The notes: generated from the sequence alone by a model not told the origin. A DNA stretch of 37,479 nucleotides from Ktedonobacteraceae bacterium (GCA_013695595.1 JACDAE010000090.1:1-37479); one strand, 5' to 3'; positions 17,601 to 26,080 are shown, numbered from the stretch's first letter. Made by a program: numbers and translations.

Positions 17601-18163
17601 CAGCGGAAATCAATGAAGAATTGGACAAGCACAGAGTTGTTATGGGTGGCACTATTATAGAAGCACGACGTATCACTACTAAGAAGGGCGATACAATGTG
17701 CGTCGTGAAACTGGAAGATATGTTCGGTACTATCGATGTCACAATCTTCCCGAAAACATATGAGGAAACCGCCGAACTCTGGGTAGAAGAGACGGTCGTC
17801 ATTGTACACGGCGAGATACAGGTACGGCGAGATGAACCCGGATTGCTTTGTAATCGTGTTGAAAAATTAAATGCGATTGAAGAAGAGATGAACCGCAAAC
17901 ACTATCAAGTCTGGCTCACATTGCAACTGAGCGGCACGGATGAGATTGCTGTCTCTAACGATATCTTGAAGGTACAGGACATCTACCGCTTCATTCAGGA
18001 GCGTCCTGGCCGTGATTATTACGAAGTGTTCGTTGCCAATGGCGAATGGCAGGCTCGCCTGGTGCCAGGGAACAATACGATGCATTATGATCAAGCGCTC
18101 CATAATAAATTGGAAGCATTGTTGGGAAAGGGCGCAGTCGAAGTCCAGGTATTGGAGAGATAA
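14645..18163 (+). CDS. dnaE: DNA polymerase III subunit alpha
   Basis: PHP domain FAHLHVHTEYSLLDG, catalytic PDIDMDFPDDRR, RPGPMDSIPDF, FNKAHAASYAVVAFYTAYLK, C-terminal OB fold. Confidence 0.98.
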   Translation: MGIDFAHLHVHTEYSLLDGFSRTKKIVQQAKAKGMQHLAITDHGAMYGAIEFYKACKAGGINPIIGIEAYLTEDMHDHSKRYSDDYHHLLLLAKNDIGYRNLLKLTTIAHTEGWHLRPRIDKRVLQQYSEGLIVTSTCLSGEIPKLLLKEKVDEAYKMADWYRDVFGPEHFYLEIQEHHGIFDDGKPSPQAQLNQLLYRMHKDKQIPLVATNDLHYIDEHDHASHDVLLCVQTGKQLDTPKRMRFDSQEYYLKSPEEMSQLFPELPDALLNSVRIAEQCSVDPLSYKAQLPNYPVPSGYESSDQYLYTLCMQGLRERFGEVTEQAKRQLDYEYNMIAEKGFVPYFLIEWDFVNYARSNGIRCSARGSAAGSLLAYSLGITNVDPLRYQLPFERFFNTERADMPDIDMDFPDDRREEVIEYVAHKYGDDCVAQMVTFNTMAAKAAVKDVARVMGQQDVGDRITRLIPTGPKVTLQGSLDSVRELNALYNESKPVQEIIDQALKLEGSVRTTGVHAAGVIVANESLEHFVPLQLRDPKDPSKGRITQYEQMHLEELGLIKFDFLGLSNLTILDNAVKFIKLSRNEDIDLERVPLDPIGDEIQDEKRRKSFELLASGETTGVFQLEGPKMREYIKQLKPTRVEDVMAMIALYRPGPMDSIPDFVAAKHGRKKITYLDPRLAEWLEESYGIIVYQDQVLFIAVNMAGFSWGKVNKFRKALSKKMMDEVEGYKVDFVKGCVKSGMKQKDAEELFTLVLPFGGYGFNKAHAASYAVVAFYTAYLKANYTAEFMAATMTTEAADAKKIANAIAECKRMGVEVLGPDVNKSDRGFAVENQGVRFGLLAIKGIGEGPIGEIVRARNEGGPFKSLADFCTRVDPKFVGKGAIETLIKAGGMDSLADGKRHMLLDAVDRAMQFGKSERAAKEHGMVSLFGDMQEIESAIEFALNLKALEISRKQLLAWEKELIGVYISKHPLAYLSDLFAEHVTHSTAEINEELDKHRVVMGGTIIEARRITTKKGDTMCVVKLEDMFGTIDVTIFPKTYEETAELWVEETVVIVHGEIQVRRDEPGLLCNRVEKLNAIEEEMNRKHYQVWLTLQLSGTDEIAVSNDILKVQDIYRFIQERPGRDYYEVFVANGEWQARLVPGNNTMHYDQALHNKLEALLGKGAVEVQVLER

Positions 18164-18227
18164 TTCCTTTTAAGGGTGGGACTCATGTATAAAGAGTCTA
18201 TTTCTATGTATAAGTTCCACCCCAATT

Positions 18228-18256
18228 TTGACACTTTATCAATATATCGTTATACT
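18228..18256 (+). promoter_or_regulatory. Promoter TTGACA-N17-TATACT upstream of the PrsW-like gene
   Basis: Consensus hexamers with 17-bp spacing. Confidence 0.7.
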
Positions 18257-18341
18257 TGATAAGAAACCTTTGCCATGACCTATTCGTATACTCCTTGATG
18301 GTCAGTTTAACGCATATATAACGCAGAAAAGGCTTGAAATC

Positions 18342-20111
18342 GTGGGCTCCGAATATATAGGACCAGTACCAGACCCCGAAATGCAGAAGAAACGCTCATT
18401 TCCAACGAAAACACATTTTTTCCCTCATGGAGGGGAAAATGTGTTTCCTGATGCTTCTGATGACCGTGAATCAATCATTGATGATGATGATCAGACACAG
18501 CCTCTACGGGCAGTTGCAGTTCCTCAAAAAACTGAGGGGTATCAGGAACCTGCCTATCGCGAACATGTAAGTGGTAATCTTGTTGTGCATCCAGCAGAGG
18601 CACCTGATTTTCGTCCAGCATATCAACCCTATCAGCCGCCAGTGCAACAACAGGGCAATTCCTATCCAGCCGCTCCCTACCAATTACCACAACAAAATAA
18701 TGGTAATCAGTATCCGCCATCATATTATCCATATGCCCAATACCCGCCTTATCCTGGACCTCCCGGACACCCGGCTCAGGGACAGATCTATTATTCAGGC
18801 GCTCCAACACCCTATTATCCTGCCTATGGATATCAGCCATATGGGTATCCTTATTATCCTTATGCCTGGCAGCCGCCAAAGCCAAAACGTGATGGCTACC
18901 TACTTGGTATGTCGATCACTGCATTTGCTGGCTCAATCCTGGTATTTTTTGCGGGTATTGTTAGCCTGTTGTTTCTTCTACTCATCGCTGTGCTTCCTTC
19001 GACAACAAATTTGGGAGCAGGACAGAAATTTGGCAGCGTGGTAGAGTTTTTTGCATTCACGGTCGCAGGTCTTGTAGGCGGTGGATTTACGTTCTATCAT
19101 AGTCTCCGCTCACTTTTCTTAAAGAAACCTTCGGCAGAACTTAAATTGCCCTGGTTCTGGATCTTTTTTGTCTTCTATCTTGTAGTTCTCTTGATTGCAG
19201 GGGCAATGCATGCTCAAGGACAATCAATCACAAATGAGCCGCTAACGATTTTCATGATCTCATTAGCTGGTATCCTTCCTTCACTTACGATTGTTTCTCT
19301 TGGCGTACGACGAGTGCACTTTCCGAGGAATGCACCCTGGCCCACAACCTGGCGACGTTTCACAGTGGCAATTGTTAGTGGAGCAACGCTTGCGATTCTA
19401 CTTGCTCTCATTTTTGAGCTTGTTCTCACGGTTGTTTTACAGAAAAGCCTGGGTGTGAGTGTCTCGCTGGATAACCCTGATCAGCAGATACCAAAGGATC
19501 CGAAGTCAATACTCTTTCTGTTTCTGCTCGTCTCGGTAGTTGCGCCGCTGGTTGAGGAAGGTGTGAAGCCGCTAGGTGTAGCGATTATGATTGGTCGCAT
19601 ACGTAATGCTGGCGAAGCCTTTATCCTGGGCCTGGCCTGTGGCACCGGCTTTAATCTCATTGAAACAGCCGGATATATGGGTATGGGCTACAATGACTGG
19701 CTAAATACGGCTATTGAGCGTACCAGTTCTGGCCTGCTGCATGGTTTTGGCGCAGCAATGGTCTCTCTTGGCTGGTACTACCTGACCCATCCTAAGGAGA
19801 GTCGGCACCGCTTTCTACTCCCTCTTGGATGCTGGGGTTATGCAGTATTACAACATGCAATCTGGAATGGCTCGTTTGGTCTGCAATTGTTGCCAGCTCC
19901 AATTGGCCCTTACCTGGATACCGGGGTTGTGCCACTCGGCCCGCTCTCGTTCCCATCTATCATGCTCGTCTATGGCGTCCTGACGATATTGATGTTGACA
20001 TTCTTTCTCTATATGACGAAAAAAGTACGCCCTACCACTGTGTCAACACAATCAAAGCCTGTTGAGTCAGGGAATACATCCTCACGAGAATCGGTTGTCG
20101 CACGAGCGTAA
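18342..20111 (+). CDS. PrsW-family intramembrane metalloprotease-like protein with Tyr/Pro-rich N-terminus
   Basis: VEEGVKPLGV, GTGFNLIETAGYM, LLHGFGAAM, LQHAIWNG motifs, multiple TM segments. GTG start. Confidence 0.85.
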   Translation: MGSEYIGPVPDPEMQKKRSFPTKTHFFPHGGENVFPDASDDRESIIDDDDQTQPLRAVAVPQKTEGYQEPAYREHVSGNLVVHPAEAPDFRPAYQPYQPPVQQQGNSYPAAPYQLPQQNNGNQYPPSYYPYAQYPPYPGPPGHPAQGQIYYSGAPTPYYPAYGYQPYGYPYYPYAWQPPKPKRDGYLLGMSITAFAGSILVFFAGIVSLLFLLLIAVLPSTTNLGAGQKFGSVVEFFAFTVAGLVGGGFTFYHSLRSLFLKKPSAELKLPWFWIFFVFYLVVLLIAGAMHAQGQSITNEPLTIFMISLAGILPSLTIVSLGVRRVHFPRNAPWPTTWRRFTVAIVSGATLAILLALIFELVLTVVLQKSLGVSVSLDNPDQQIPKDPKSILFLFLLVSVVAPLVEEGVKPLGVAIMIGRIRNAGEAFILGLACGTGFNLIETAGYMGMGYNDWLNTAIERTSSGLLHGFGAAMVSLGWYYLTHPKESRHRFLLPLGCWGYAVLQHAIWNGSFGLQLLPAPIGPYLDTGVVPLGPLSFPSIMLVYGVLTILMLTFFLYMTKKVRPTTVSTQSKPVESGNTSSRESVVARA

Positions 20112-20145
20112 GTTTTTACTTACGCCCGCATCCTTCATTCCTCTC

Positions 20146-20176
20146 CTTACCTCAGCTTCTACAGAGCTGAGGTAAG
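20146..20176. terminator. Hairpin CTTACCTCAGCT/AGCTGAGGTAAG between convergent genes
   Basis: 12-bp perfect stem overlapping the end of the minus-strand ORF. Confidence 0.5.
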
Positions 20177-20946
20177 GATTAATTTTGCTTCTTCAACGTT
20201 CTTCGCTGTCAGCAATTTGAGCGTTACATTTTGGATTACAGTGGGATCTTTCATCGATGGCACTCGCTTTACTGCAAGTGGAACAAGATCAGGGAAAGTT
20301 GCTTGCAACAGGCCGATCAGGAGACTTCGTAAGGTTTGCAGAGATTCTTCATGTTCTTGCTGAATACCTTGTTGGATACCTTTCTGCATACCTTGTTGGA
20401 TACCCTGCTGCATACCTTCTTGCAGCCCCAGGCGTAATCCTTCATCGCGTCCTTCATCCATAATTTCTCGGTAGACCCAGGAATCTCGTAATATCTCTCC
20501 AAGCATAGCAAACCTCCTTTTCAACATCTTTCTGTCGGCTTCACTTCTGAACACCAATCCTGCAAGTGTATATGCGATTGTCAGTAATTCTTGAGATAAC
20601 GTAGTATCTCCCTACCATCTGGTAGAGTTTTAACTAGAGGAGGTTCAGATATGTTGCCGTCCTCGACTAGATATATAACGTACGAATAGACAGGTAGCGG
20701 TCCGTACTCTCGGTTCGCCTGTATATTATACTCTAAAAGTCGCTCTGCCATCTTGGGGTTCTGGCGCTTCTGAAATTCAATGTGTAACAGAACTGGTTCA
20801 CCTTGTAACATGATCTTATAAAGACCATCAGCATGTATGTAGGTGTCACGCCGCTTTAACTCAATTGATAACGCTTCAACAAATGTACTTCCCTCCACCA
20901 GCCATTCTGTGAATTGCTGAGGTTTTTTCCGCAACAAATCTTTCAT
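20159..20946 (-). pseudogene. Rpn-family (recombination-promoting nuclease / putative transposase) gene, internally deleted and frameshifted
   Basis: N-terminal half (MKDLLRKKPQQFTEWLVEG...EILRYLKNY*) and C-terminal half (ELLTIAYTLAGLVFRSEADRKMLKRRFAMLGEILRDSW...) lie in different frames. Mid-region absent. Confidence 0.72.
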
Positions 20947-21174
20947 TAGTATCACATAGAAAAATGTAAGAAATATTCTAACAATCTCGCTCTTTTTGCG
21001 ACACAATTAAGACACATACTTGATAGAAATCTGACAAAAACCCTGTATCATTATTATCAGAACAAAACTTTATATACCTACAGAAAAAATCAAAGCCACC
21101 GATAGAGTTATGTAAATTACTGTTTCAGATAAAGATGTCTGCGAACAATACAGAGAGACGAGAGGGATCATCCC

Positions 21175-21708
21175 ATGTTGTACGACCTGCTAAAAAAATG
21201 TGTGAGCATCTTCTTCAATTTGTTCAATAAGCTTCTAGGCGGAAAATTACCACCATTTGGGAGCGCCTGTGTGATTACTGAAAGTCAGAATTATTATCTT
21301 GTCATTGAATTGCCTCACAACCGGGTCGTCTTCCCCGGTGGCTTTATGAACTGGAATGAAACACCGCAACAGGCCGCCGAGCGGGAAGGGAGAGAAGAGA
21401 CTGGACTTATTCTACAGACGGACGATCTCGTTGGTTACTACCCAAGTACCAGTGACAAACTCACGAATATGAGCACAATTAGTTTTGTCTATCATGCCAG
21501 AGTTATCAGTGGAGCCTTGCATATGAATGCTGAGGGCCAACCTCGCTGGGTCCATGAAAAGGATCTGCGTCCTTTGCTTAGCCCTCATTCACTATGCATC
21601 CTAGATGATTACTTGAAGTATCGTCTGCGCCAGAAAGCAAAAACAGATCCCCTTTTATACGAAAATAGCCGGCAGCTCGTTCATTCAGGAAGGCTCTCTA
21701 TGTACTAA
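21175..21708 (+). CDS. NUDIX hydrolase
   Basis: Nudix box GGFMNWNETPQQAAEREGREETGL. Confidence 0.92.
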   Translation: MLYDLLKKCVSIFFNLFNKLLGGKLPPFGSACVITESQNYYLVIELPHNRVVFPGGFMNWNETPQQAAEREGREETGLILQTDDLVGYYPSTSDKLTNMSTISFVYHARVISGALHMNAEGQPRWVHEKDLRPLLSPHSLCILDDYLKYRLRQKAKTDPLLYENSRQLVHSGRLSMY

Positions 21709-21784
21709 GAAATGAGAGATACAAGCCTGCATTCGTTTGACTTTTCGCAAATGTCATGCTATAGTTAACATTAAATAATAACTT

Positions 21785-22060
21785 GAGAGGCTATGAAAGG
21801 GACATATCGAGTAGCCTGCCGATAGTATAGAGAGCGATGCACATGCTGCAAGCGTCGTCTTCGGAACCACTCGATGACACCCTGAGCCATGACGGTGAAC
21901 CACCTTCATTGAGGAGGCTTAGTAGCTGGCATTCGGAACGCATCCGTTATCATGCGACGGTTTATTCCCTACATAACACATAGAATGCAGAGGAAAGAAC
22001 CGGTAGAGGTCTCTTTTCAAACAGAGACAAATGGTGGTGGTACCACGACAAGGCTATAAC
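21785..22060 (+). ncRNA. T-box leader riboswitch, predicted Asp specifier GAC at 21876-21878
   Basis: Stem I fold ggct/agcc, K-turn-like tGA motifs, ggg/ccc, internal loop acat/GACa, atcgagt/actcgat. Stem III gtctct/agagac. T-box GGTGGTACCACG before a terminator. Confidence 0.85.
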
Positions 22061-22093
22061 GCCCTCGTCCTCCAAAAAGGATGAGGGCTTTTT
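22061..22093 (+). terminator. T-box-associated intrinsic terminator
   Basis: gccctcgtcc-tccaaaaa-ggatgagggc-ttttt, 10-bp stem and U-run. Confidence 0.9.
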
Positions 22094-22135
22094 GTTGCGC
22101 TTGAACGTGGTTGCGATATACAGAAAGGAAACCGT

Positions 22136-22180
22136 ATGGATAGTGACGATAACAGCGACGATCTTGAGGAAGACACCTGA
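22136..22180 (+). CDS. Candidate Asp-rich 14-aa leader peptide MDSDDNSDDLEEDT
   Basis: ATG with upstream aaagga RBS at about 6-nt spacing. 6 of 14 codons are Asp. Lies between the T-box terminator and aspS. Confidence 0.5.
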   Translation: MDSDDNSDDLEEDT

Positions 22181-22266
22181 TATCTGGAAAGATGAGTCTG
22201 CCAGGGTGTGCTTCCTGATTGGTTATAGGGTAGGCTCATTGAATAACAGATAGCAAAGGAGTCATT

Positions 22267-23574
22267 ATGAAACGTACTCTTACATCAGAAGTTTCATCTC
22301 ACGCGGGTGAACGTGTACGCGTGACGGGCTGGCTACATTCATTGCGTCAACTAGGAGGCCTCAATTTTCTTGTGATCCGCGACGGCTGGGGATTGGTACA
22401 GGCCATCGCTGAATATGAGGAGGAAATTGCTCCCCTGATTGAGAACAAACTGAGTGTTGAAAGTGTCATTGCCGTGGAAGGGCTTGTTGTCAATGAGGCA
22501 CAGGCACCTGGTGGCGCTGAACTTCACAATCTCTCCATCGAAATCATTACCCCCATCAAAGAGGCACCACCCATCCCGCTTAACAAACGCAAGATTTCAG
22601 CAAACATCAGTACATTGCTGGACCAGGCGGTGGTTATGAATCGCCACCCAACACGGCGAGCAATCTTTTCTCTGGCGGCAGGCATGCTGGATACTTTCCG
22701 TCATACCTTGACGACACAAGGGTTCACAGAGATCCAGACGCCCAAAATCGTTGCCGCCGCTACTGAGAGTGGTGCCAATGCATTTAAGCTCGATTACTTT
22801 GGGCGACCTGCATACCTGGCACAGAGTCCTCAATTCTACAAACAGATCATGGTTGGCGTCTTTGAGCGCGTCTTTGAGGTTGGCCCTGTCTTTCGGGCTG
22901 AACCTCACGATACAACACGCCACCTTAATGAATACGTTAGTCTGGACGTTGAAATGGGTTTCATCGAAAATCATTTTACAATCATGGCGCTCCTACGCGA
23001 CGTTATTGCCAACATCCTGGACACGTTTAATAAGCATTATGGTAATGAGTTGGCTTTGCTCAACGTACAAATGCCTGCGGTGCCAGCGACGATACCGCAT
23101 ATCCATTTTGCGGATGCTCAAGAACTGATTCTCAAATTACATGGTGTAGATGTGCGCGGCGAACCGGATCTTTCACCGCAGGACGAACGCTGGTTGGGCG
23201 AATGGGCACAACACGAATTTGCAAGTGACTTCTTGTATGTCACAGGGTATCCAATGCGCAAACGGCCATTCTATACCCATCCTGATCCCGACAGACCTGA
23301 GTACTCAAACTCATTTGATCTGCTCTTCCGAGGTACTGAGTTGGTAACAGGAGGACAGCGTTTGCATCTTTATGCCGACTACATAGCTGCTTTAGAGAAG
23401 GCACAATTGCCCCTGGACCCTTTTGAGTCCTACCTGGAAGCTTTTAAGTATGGGATGCCGCCTCACGGTGGATTTGCGATAGGCTCCGAGCGACTCTTGA
23501 TGCAGTTGATCGGCACATCCAATGTACGTCTGACAACAGCATTTCCAAGGGATTTGAACCGCCTGGATCCATAG
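22267..23574 (+). CDS. aspS: Archaeal-type aspartyl-tRNA synthetase (class II, 435 aa)
   Basis: VTGWLHSLRQLGGLNFLVIRD OB fold, FRAEPHDTTRHLNEYVSLDVEMGF motif 2, FGIGSERL-like AIGSERLLMQLIG motif 3, FDLLFRGTELVTGGQR. Preceded by Asp-type T-box. Confidence 0.87.
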   Translation: MKRTLTSEVSSHAGERVRVTGWLHSLRQLGGLNFLVIRDGWGLVQAIAEYEEEIAPLIENKLSVESVIAVEGLVVNEAQAPGGAELHNLSIEIITPIKEAPPIPLNKRKISANISTLLDQAVVMNRHPTRRAIFSLAAGMLDTFRHTLTTQGFTEIQTPKIVAAATESGANAFKLDYFGRPAYLAQSPQFYKQIMVGVFERVFEVGPVFRAEPHDTTRHLNEYVSLDVEMGFIENHFTIMALLRDVIANILDTFNKHYGNELALLNVQMPAVPATIPHIHFADAQELILKLHGVDVRGEPDLSPQDERWLGEWAQHEFASDFLYVTGYPMRKRPFYTHPDPDRPEYSNSFDLLFRGTELVTGGQRLHLYADYIAALEKAQLPLDPFESYLEAFKYGMPPHGGFAIGSERLLMQLIGTSNVRLTTAFPRDLNRLDP

Positions 23575-23605
23575 TACATCCTTTAAATCACAATGTGGCA
23601 GCAAA

Positions 23606-23638
23606 AAGGCTCAATGTTTCACGTGAAACATTGAGCCT
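23606..23638 (-). terminator. Hairpin GGCTCAATGTTTCACGTGAAACATTGAGCC followed on the minus strand by TTTTT (fabI terminator), with parS embedded
   Basis: Perfect 30-bp palindrome between convergent aspS and fabI. Confidence 0.75.
23615..23630. promoter_or_regulatory. parS site 1
   Basis: TGTTTCACGTGAAACA, exact match to the classic bacterial parS consensus. Confidence 0.92.
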
Positions 23639-23654
23639 TCCTCTTATGGAAATA

Positions 23655-24428
23655 CTATGCTCCCATGATGTTATAGCCAGCATCGACAAACATAATCTCA
23701 CCGGTAATAGCGCGAGCATAATTGCTGGACAGGAACAGAGCGACATCGCCCACTTCACTCTGCTCGATGTTGCGGCGCAAAGGTGCAACGCTGCCCATCT
23801 GCTCACGAAATGCCGTGAATCCTGAAACTCCACGCGCAGCCAGCGTATTGAGTGGACCTGCTGAGATGGCATTCACACGAATGTTATGTTCACCCAGTTC
23901 AAAGGCCAGATAACGTACGCTGCACTCTAGAGCGGCCTTGGCAACTGCCATAACATTATATTTGGGCATCACACGCTCACTTGCCATATACGTCAAAGTA
24001 AGAATGTTGCCACCGCCGCGTGGCTTCATCAGAGGAGCTGCCCTTCGTGCCATCGCAACCAGCGAATAAGCGCTGATATCGAGAGCGGTATGGAAGCCAG
24101 CACGTGTGGTCTCCAGAAAAGGATTCTCCAGCTCACTGGGAGGTGCAAACGCGACACAGTGAATGAGGATATCTAGCTCACCACCAAAGATCTCACTCGC
24201 CTTAGCAAAAGCGCTATCCAGTTGATCATCTTGCTGTACATCGCATGGTATGACAGCAGTACCAGGAATCTTCTCTGCCAGATCGCGCACATATTTCTCC
24301 ATGCGCTCCTGATAGGCCAGAGCAATCTGAGCACCTTCACCGGCCAGAGCCTGAGCAATAGCCCACGCGATAGAGCGATGATTGGCAACACCAAAAATAA
24401 AAGCCTTTTTTCCTTCTAGTAACGGCAT
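23655..24428 (-). CDS. fabI: Enoyl-[acyl-carrier-protein] reductase (NADH)
   Basis: LLEGKKAFIFGVANHRSIAWAIA, YMASERVMPKYNVMAVAKAALE. RBS before MPLLEG. Confidence 0.95.
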   Translation of the reverse strand: MPLLEGKKAFIFGVANHRSIAWAIAQALAGEGAQIALAYQERMEKYVRDLAEKIPGTAVIPCDVQQDDQLDSAFAKASEIFGGELDILIHCVAFAPPSELENPFLETTRAGFHTALDISAYSLVAMARRAAPLMKPRGGGNILTLTYMASERVMPKYNVMAVAKAALECSVRYLAFELGEHNIRVNAISAGPLNTLAARGVSGFTAFREQMGSVAPLRRNIEQSEVGDVALFLSSNYARAITGEIMFVDAGYNIMGA

Positions 24429-24525
24429 ACAGGGTCTCCTCTCAATATCTAAAAAAAATGCTAACAGGCTATCCCCAGGTAACAAAGCGGATTGAGAGAT
24501 TACCAGGGGGATAACCGAATGCTTT

Positions 24526-24879
24526 CTAACGTTCTACAGGGTAGCGTCGGTTTACCCAACCATTCATTCCATTCGCCAGGTTATATACTTTATTCAACCC
24601 GGTTACCAATGCAATTTCAGAGGCGACGCTGCTACGTTGTCCTGACGCGCAGACGAAAATTACATCCTCGTCAGCAGGCAAGTTCAGCTCTTTTAATGCT
24701 TTGCCAAACGCGTAGATACCATCTAGTGGTACCAATTCGGCTTCAGTAATATGACCCCGATTCCATTCATCGGGTTGCCGCACGTCAATCACATGGGTAC
24801 CGGCTTCAATCATAGTTTTCGCTTCGTCGGTGCCAATTGTAGCGTAAGGTAACTTCTCATCTTCATCATCATATGCCAT
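24526..24879 (-). CDS. Rhodanese-like domain protein
   Basis: VIDVRQPDEWNRGHITEAELVPL, VFVCASGQRSSVAS active-site loop. Confidence 0.93.
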   Translation of the reverse strand: MAYDDEDEKLPYATIGTDEAKTMIEAGTHVIDVRQPDEWNRGHITEAELVPLDGIYAFGKALKELNLPADEDVIFVCASGQRSSVASEIALVTGLNKVYNLANGMNGWVNRRYPVER

Positions 24880-25166
24880 TATTTTTTCTCCTCGTTGTTA
24901 TATTGTTCTAGCCAGAGACGACCTACAAGGGTGGGAGTAATCAGATACTCATCCCCTACGAAGTGCATCGTCAGTAGGCCTTGATCTTCCATCTCTCGGA
25001 AATCGTCAGTGATAAGATAGTAATCATGTAGCATGCGTGCTACATCGCTCTCAGGTAATCGCTTCCAGTTTAACAAGATCTGGAGCACGGCTGCATACCT
25101 GGGATTGCTATCATCAACTGCTCGCATAAAATGCTCCTTGCTTCGGATCCAGTGATTTTTACTCAT
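24879..25166 (-). CDS. Conserved hypothetical protein, possibly winged-helix-like
   Basis: ORF overlapping by one base with the rhodanese gene (ATGA-type coupling). Helical N-terminus and hairpin-like GLLTMHFVGDEYLITP. Confidence 0.65.
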   Translation of the reverse strand: MSKNHWIRSKEHFMRAVDDSNPRYAAVLQILLNWKRLPESDVARMLHDYYLITDDFREMEDQGLLTMHFVGDEYLITPTLVGRLWLEQYNNEEKK

Positions 25167-25276
25167 TGGAAGAGGTCATGATACAGCTTACCACATCGCT
25201 TCCATGCCTCATATCTTCTCAGGACAATTACTGCCCACAGTGTAACAAATCCACCTGTATAGAGCAAGTACGAGAA

Positions 25277-25292
25277 TGTTTCACGTGAAACA
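25277..25292. promoter_or_regulatory. parS site 2 (inside a 28-bp palindrome CGAGAATGTTTCACGTGAAACATTCTCG, 25271-25298)
   Basis: TGTTTCACGTGAAACA exact. Confidence 0.92.
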
Positions 25293-25301
25293 TTCTCGCC
25301 T

Positions 25302-26048
25302 TTAGCGCATAACCATTCCCCCATTGACGAGAAGCACCTGCCCAGTAATAAACGCGGCAGCAGGGGATGCAAGAAACAGGGCTGCACCCAGAACATCTTC
25401 AGCCATTCCCCAGCGTTGCAATGGAATCTGTTGTGTAATATTTTGACGTGAGTTTATTGGGAGAGATTGAGACCACTCATTCTCGATAAAACCAGGGGCA
25501 ATACAATTCACACGGATACGAGGCGCATACTCTACAGCAAGGCAACGCGTGAGAGAAATTATGGCTCCTTTGCTCATGGCATAGACTTGTCCGGAAAATC
25601 CTGAAATCCCACTCAACGCACCATCCCAGCCAGTAGTCAGAATGCAGCCACCATTATGCATATATGGCTCTATTTCGCGGCAGCAACGCCATGTTCCCAA
25701 TACGTCAACATCCATCACACGTTCAAAAATCTCTACCTCGCTCAGGCCACGCGTTTCCTTCGAGTTCGCGCTGGCCCCGGCGTTATTAACCCACACATCG
25801 ATATGACCATATAAATCATACGCCTCTTTGACAAAACGCGTGACCTCCTCTGGCTTACTCAGATCAGCTTGTACGAGGTTTGCCTGTCCGCCTGAGGCAA
25901 TAATTTGTGTCACAACATCTTTGGCCTCATGCTCTGAGTGGGCATAGTGCACCAGTACTCTGGCCCCTTGCGCCGCGAAGCCTGTTGCCAGTGTACGACC
26001 AATGCCGCGACCAGATCCTGTAACAACAACCGTTTTATTTTGGAACAT
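25302..26048 (-). CDS. SDR-family oxidoreductase (3-oxoacyl-ACP reductase-like)
   Basis: VVVTGSGRGIGRTLATGF, NNAGAS, YAMSKGAI catalytic YxxxK, FITGQVLLVNGG. Confidence 0.93.
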   Translation of the reverse strand: MFQNKTVVVTGSGRGIGRTLATGFAAQGARVLVHYAHSEHEAKDVVTQIIASGGQANLVQADLSKPEEVTRFVKEAYDLYGHIDVWVNNAGASANSKETRGLSEVEIFERVMDVDVLGTWRCCREIEPYMHNGGCILTTGWDGALSGISGFSGQVYAMSKGAIISLTRCLAVEYAPRIRVNCIAPGFIENEWSQSLPINSRQNITQQIPLQRWGMAEDVLGAALFLASPAAAFITGQVLLVNGGMVMR

Positions 26049-26064
26049 AGCTCTAACACTCCAA

Positions 26065-26080
26065 TGTTTCACGTGAAACG
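26065..26080. promoter_or_regulatory. parS site 3 (one mismatch)
   Basis: TGTTTCACGTGAAACG. Confidence 0.85.

Noticed and set aside
15761-17898. Large antisense ORFs within dnaE (e.g. 16102..16656, 16727..17344, 16987..17499)
   Set aside because: Opposite a strongly conserved dnaE. Open frames are explained by its codon usage.
22054-22239. Minus-strand 61-aa ORF over the T-box terminator
   Set aside because: Antisense to T-box terminator and leader region, no homology or RBS.
25163-25396. Minus ORF of 77 aa spanning parS site 2
   Set aside because: Overlaps the SDR 3' end and reads through the parS palindrome (VSRETF is the translation of parS). Probably not a gene, although an internal TM-like stretch was noted.
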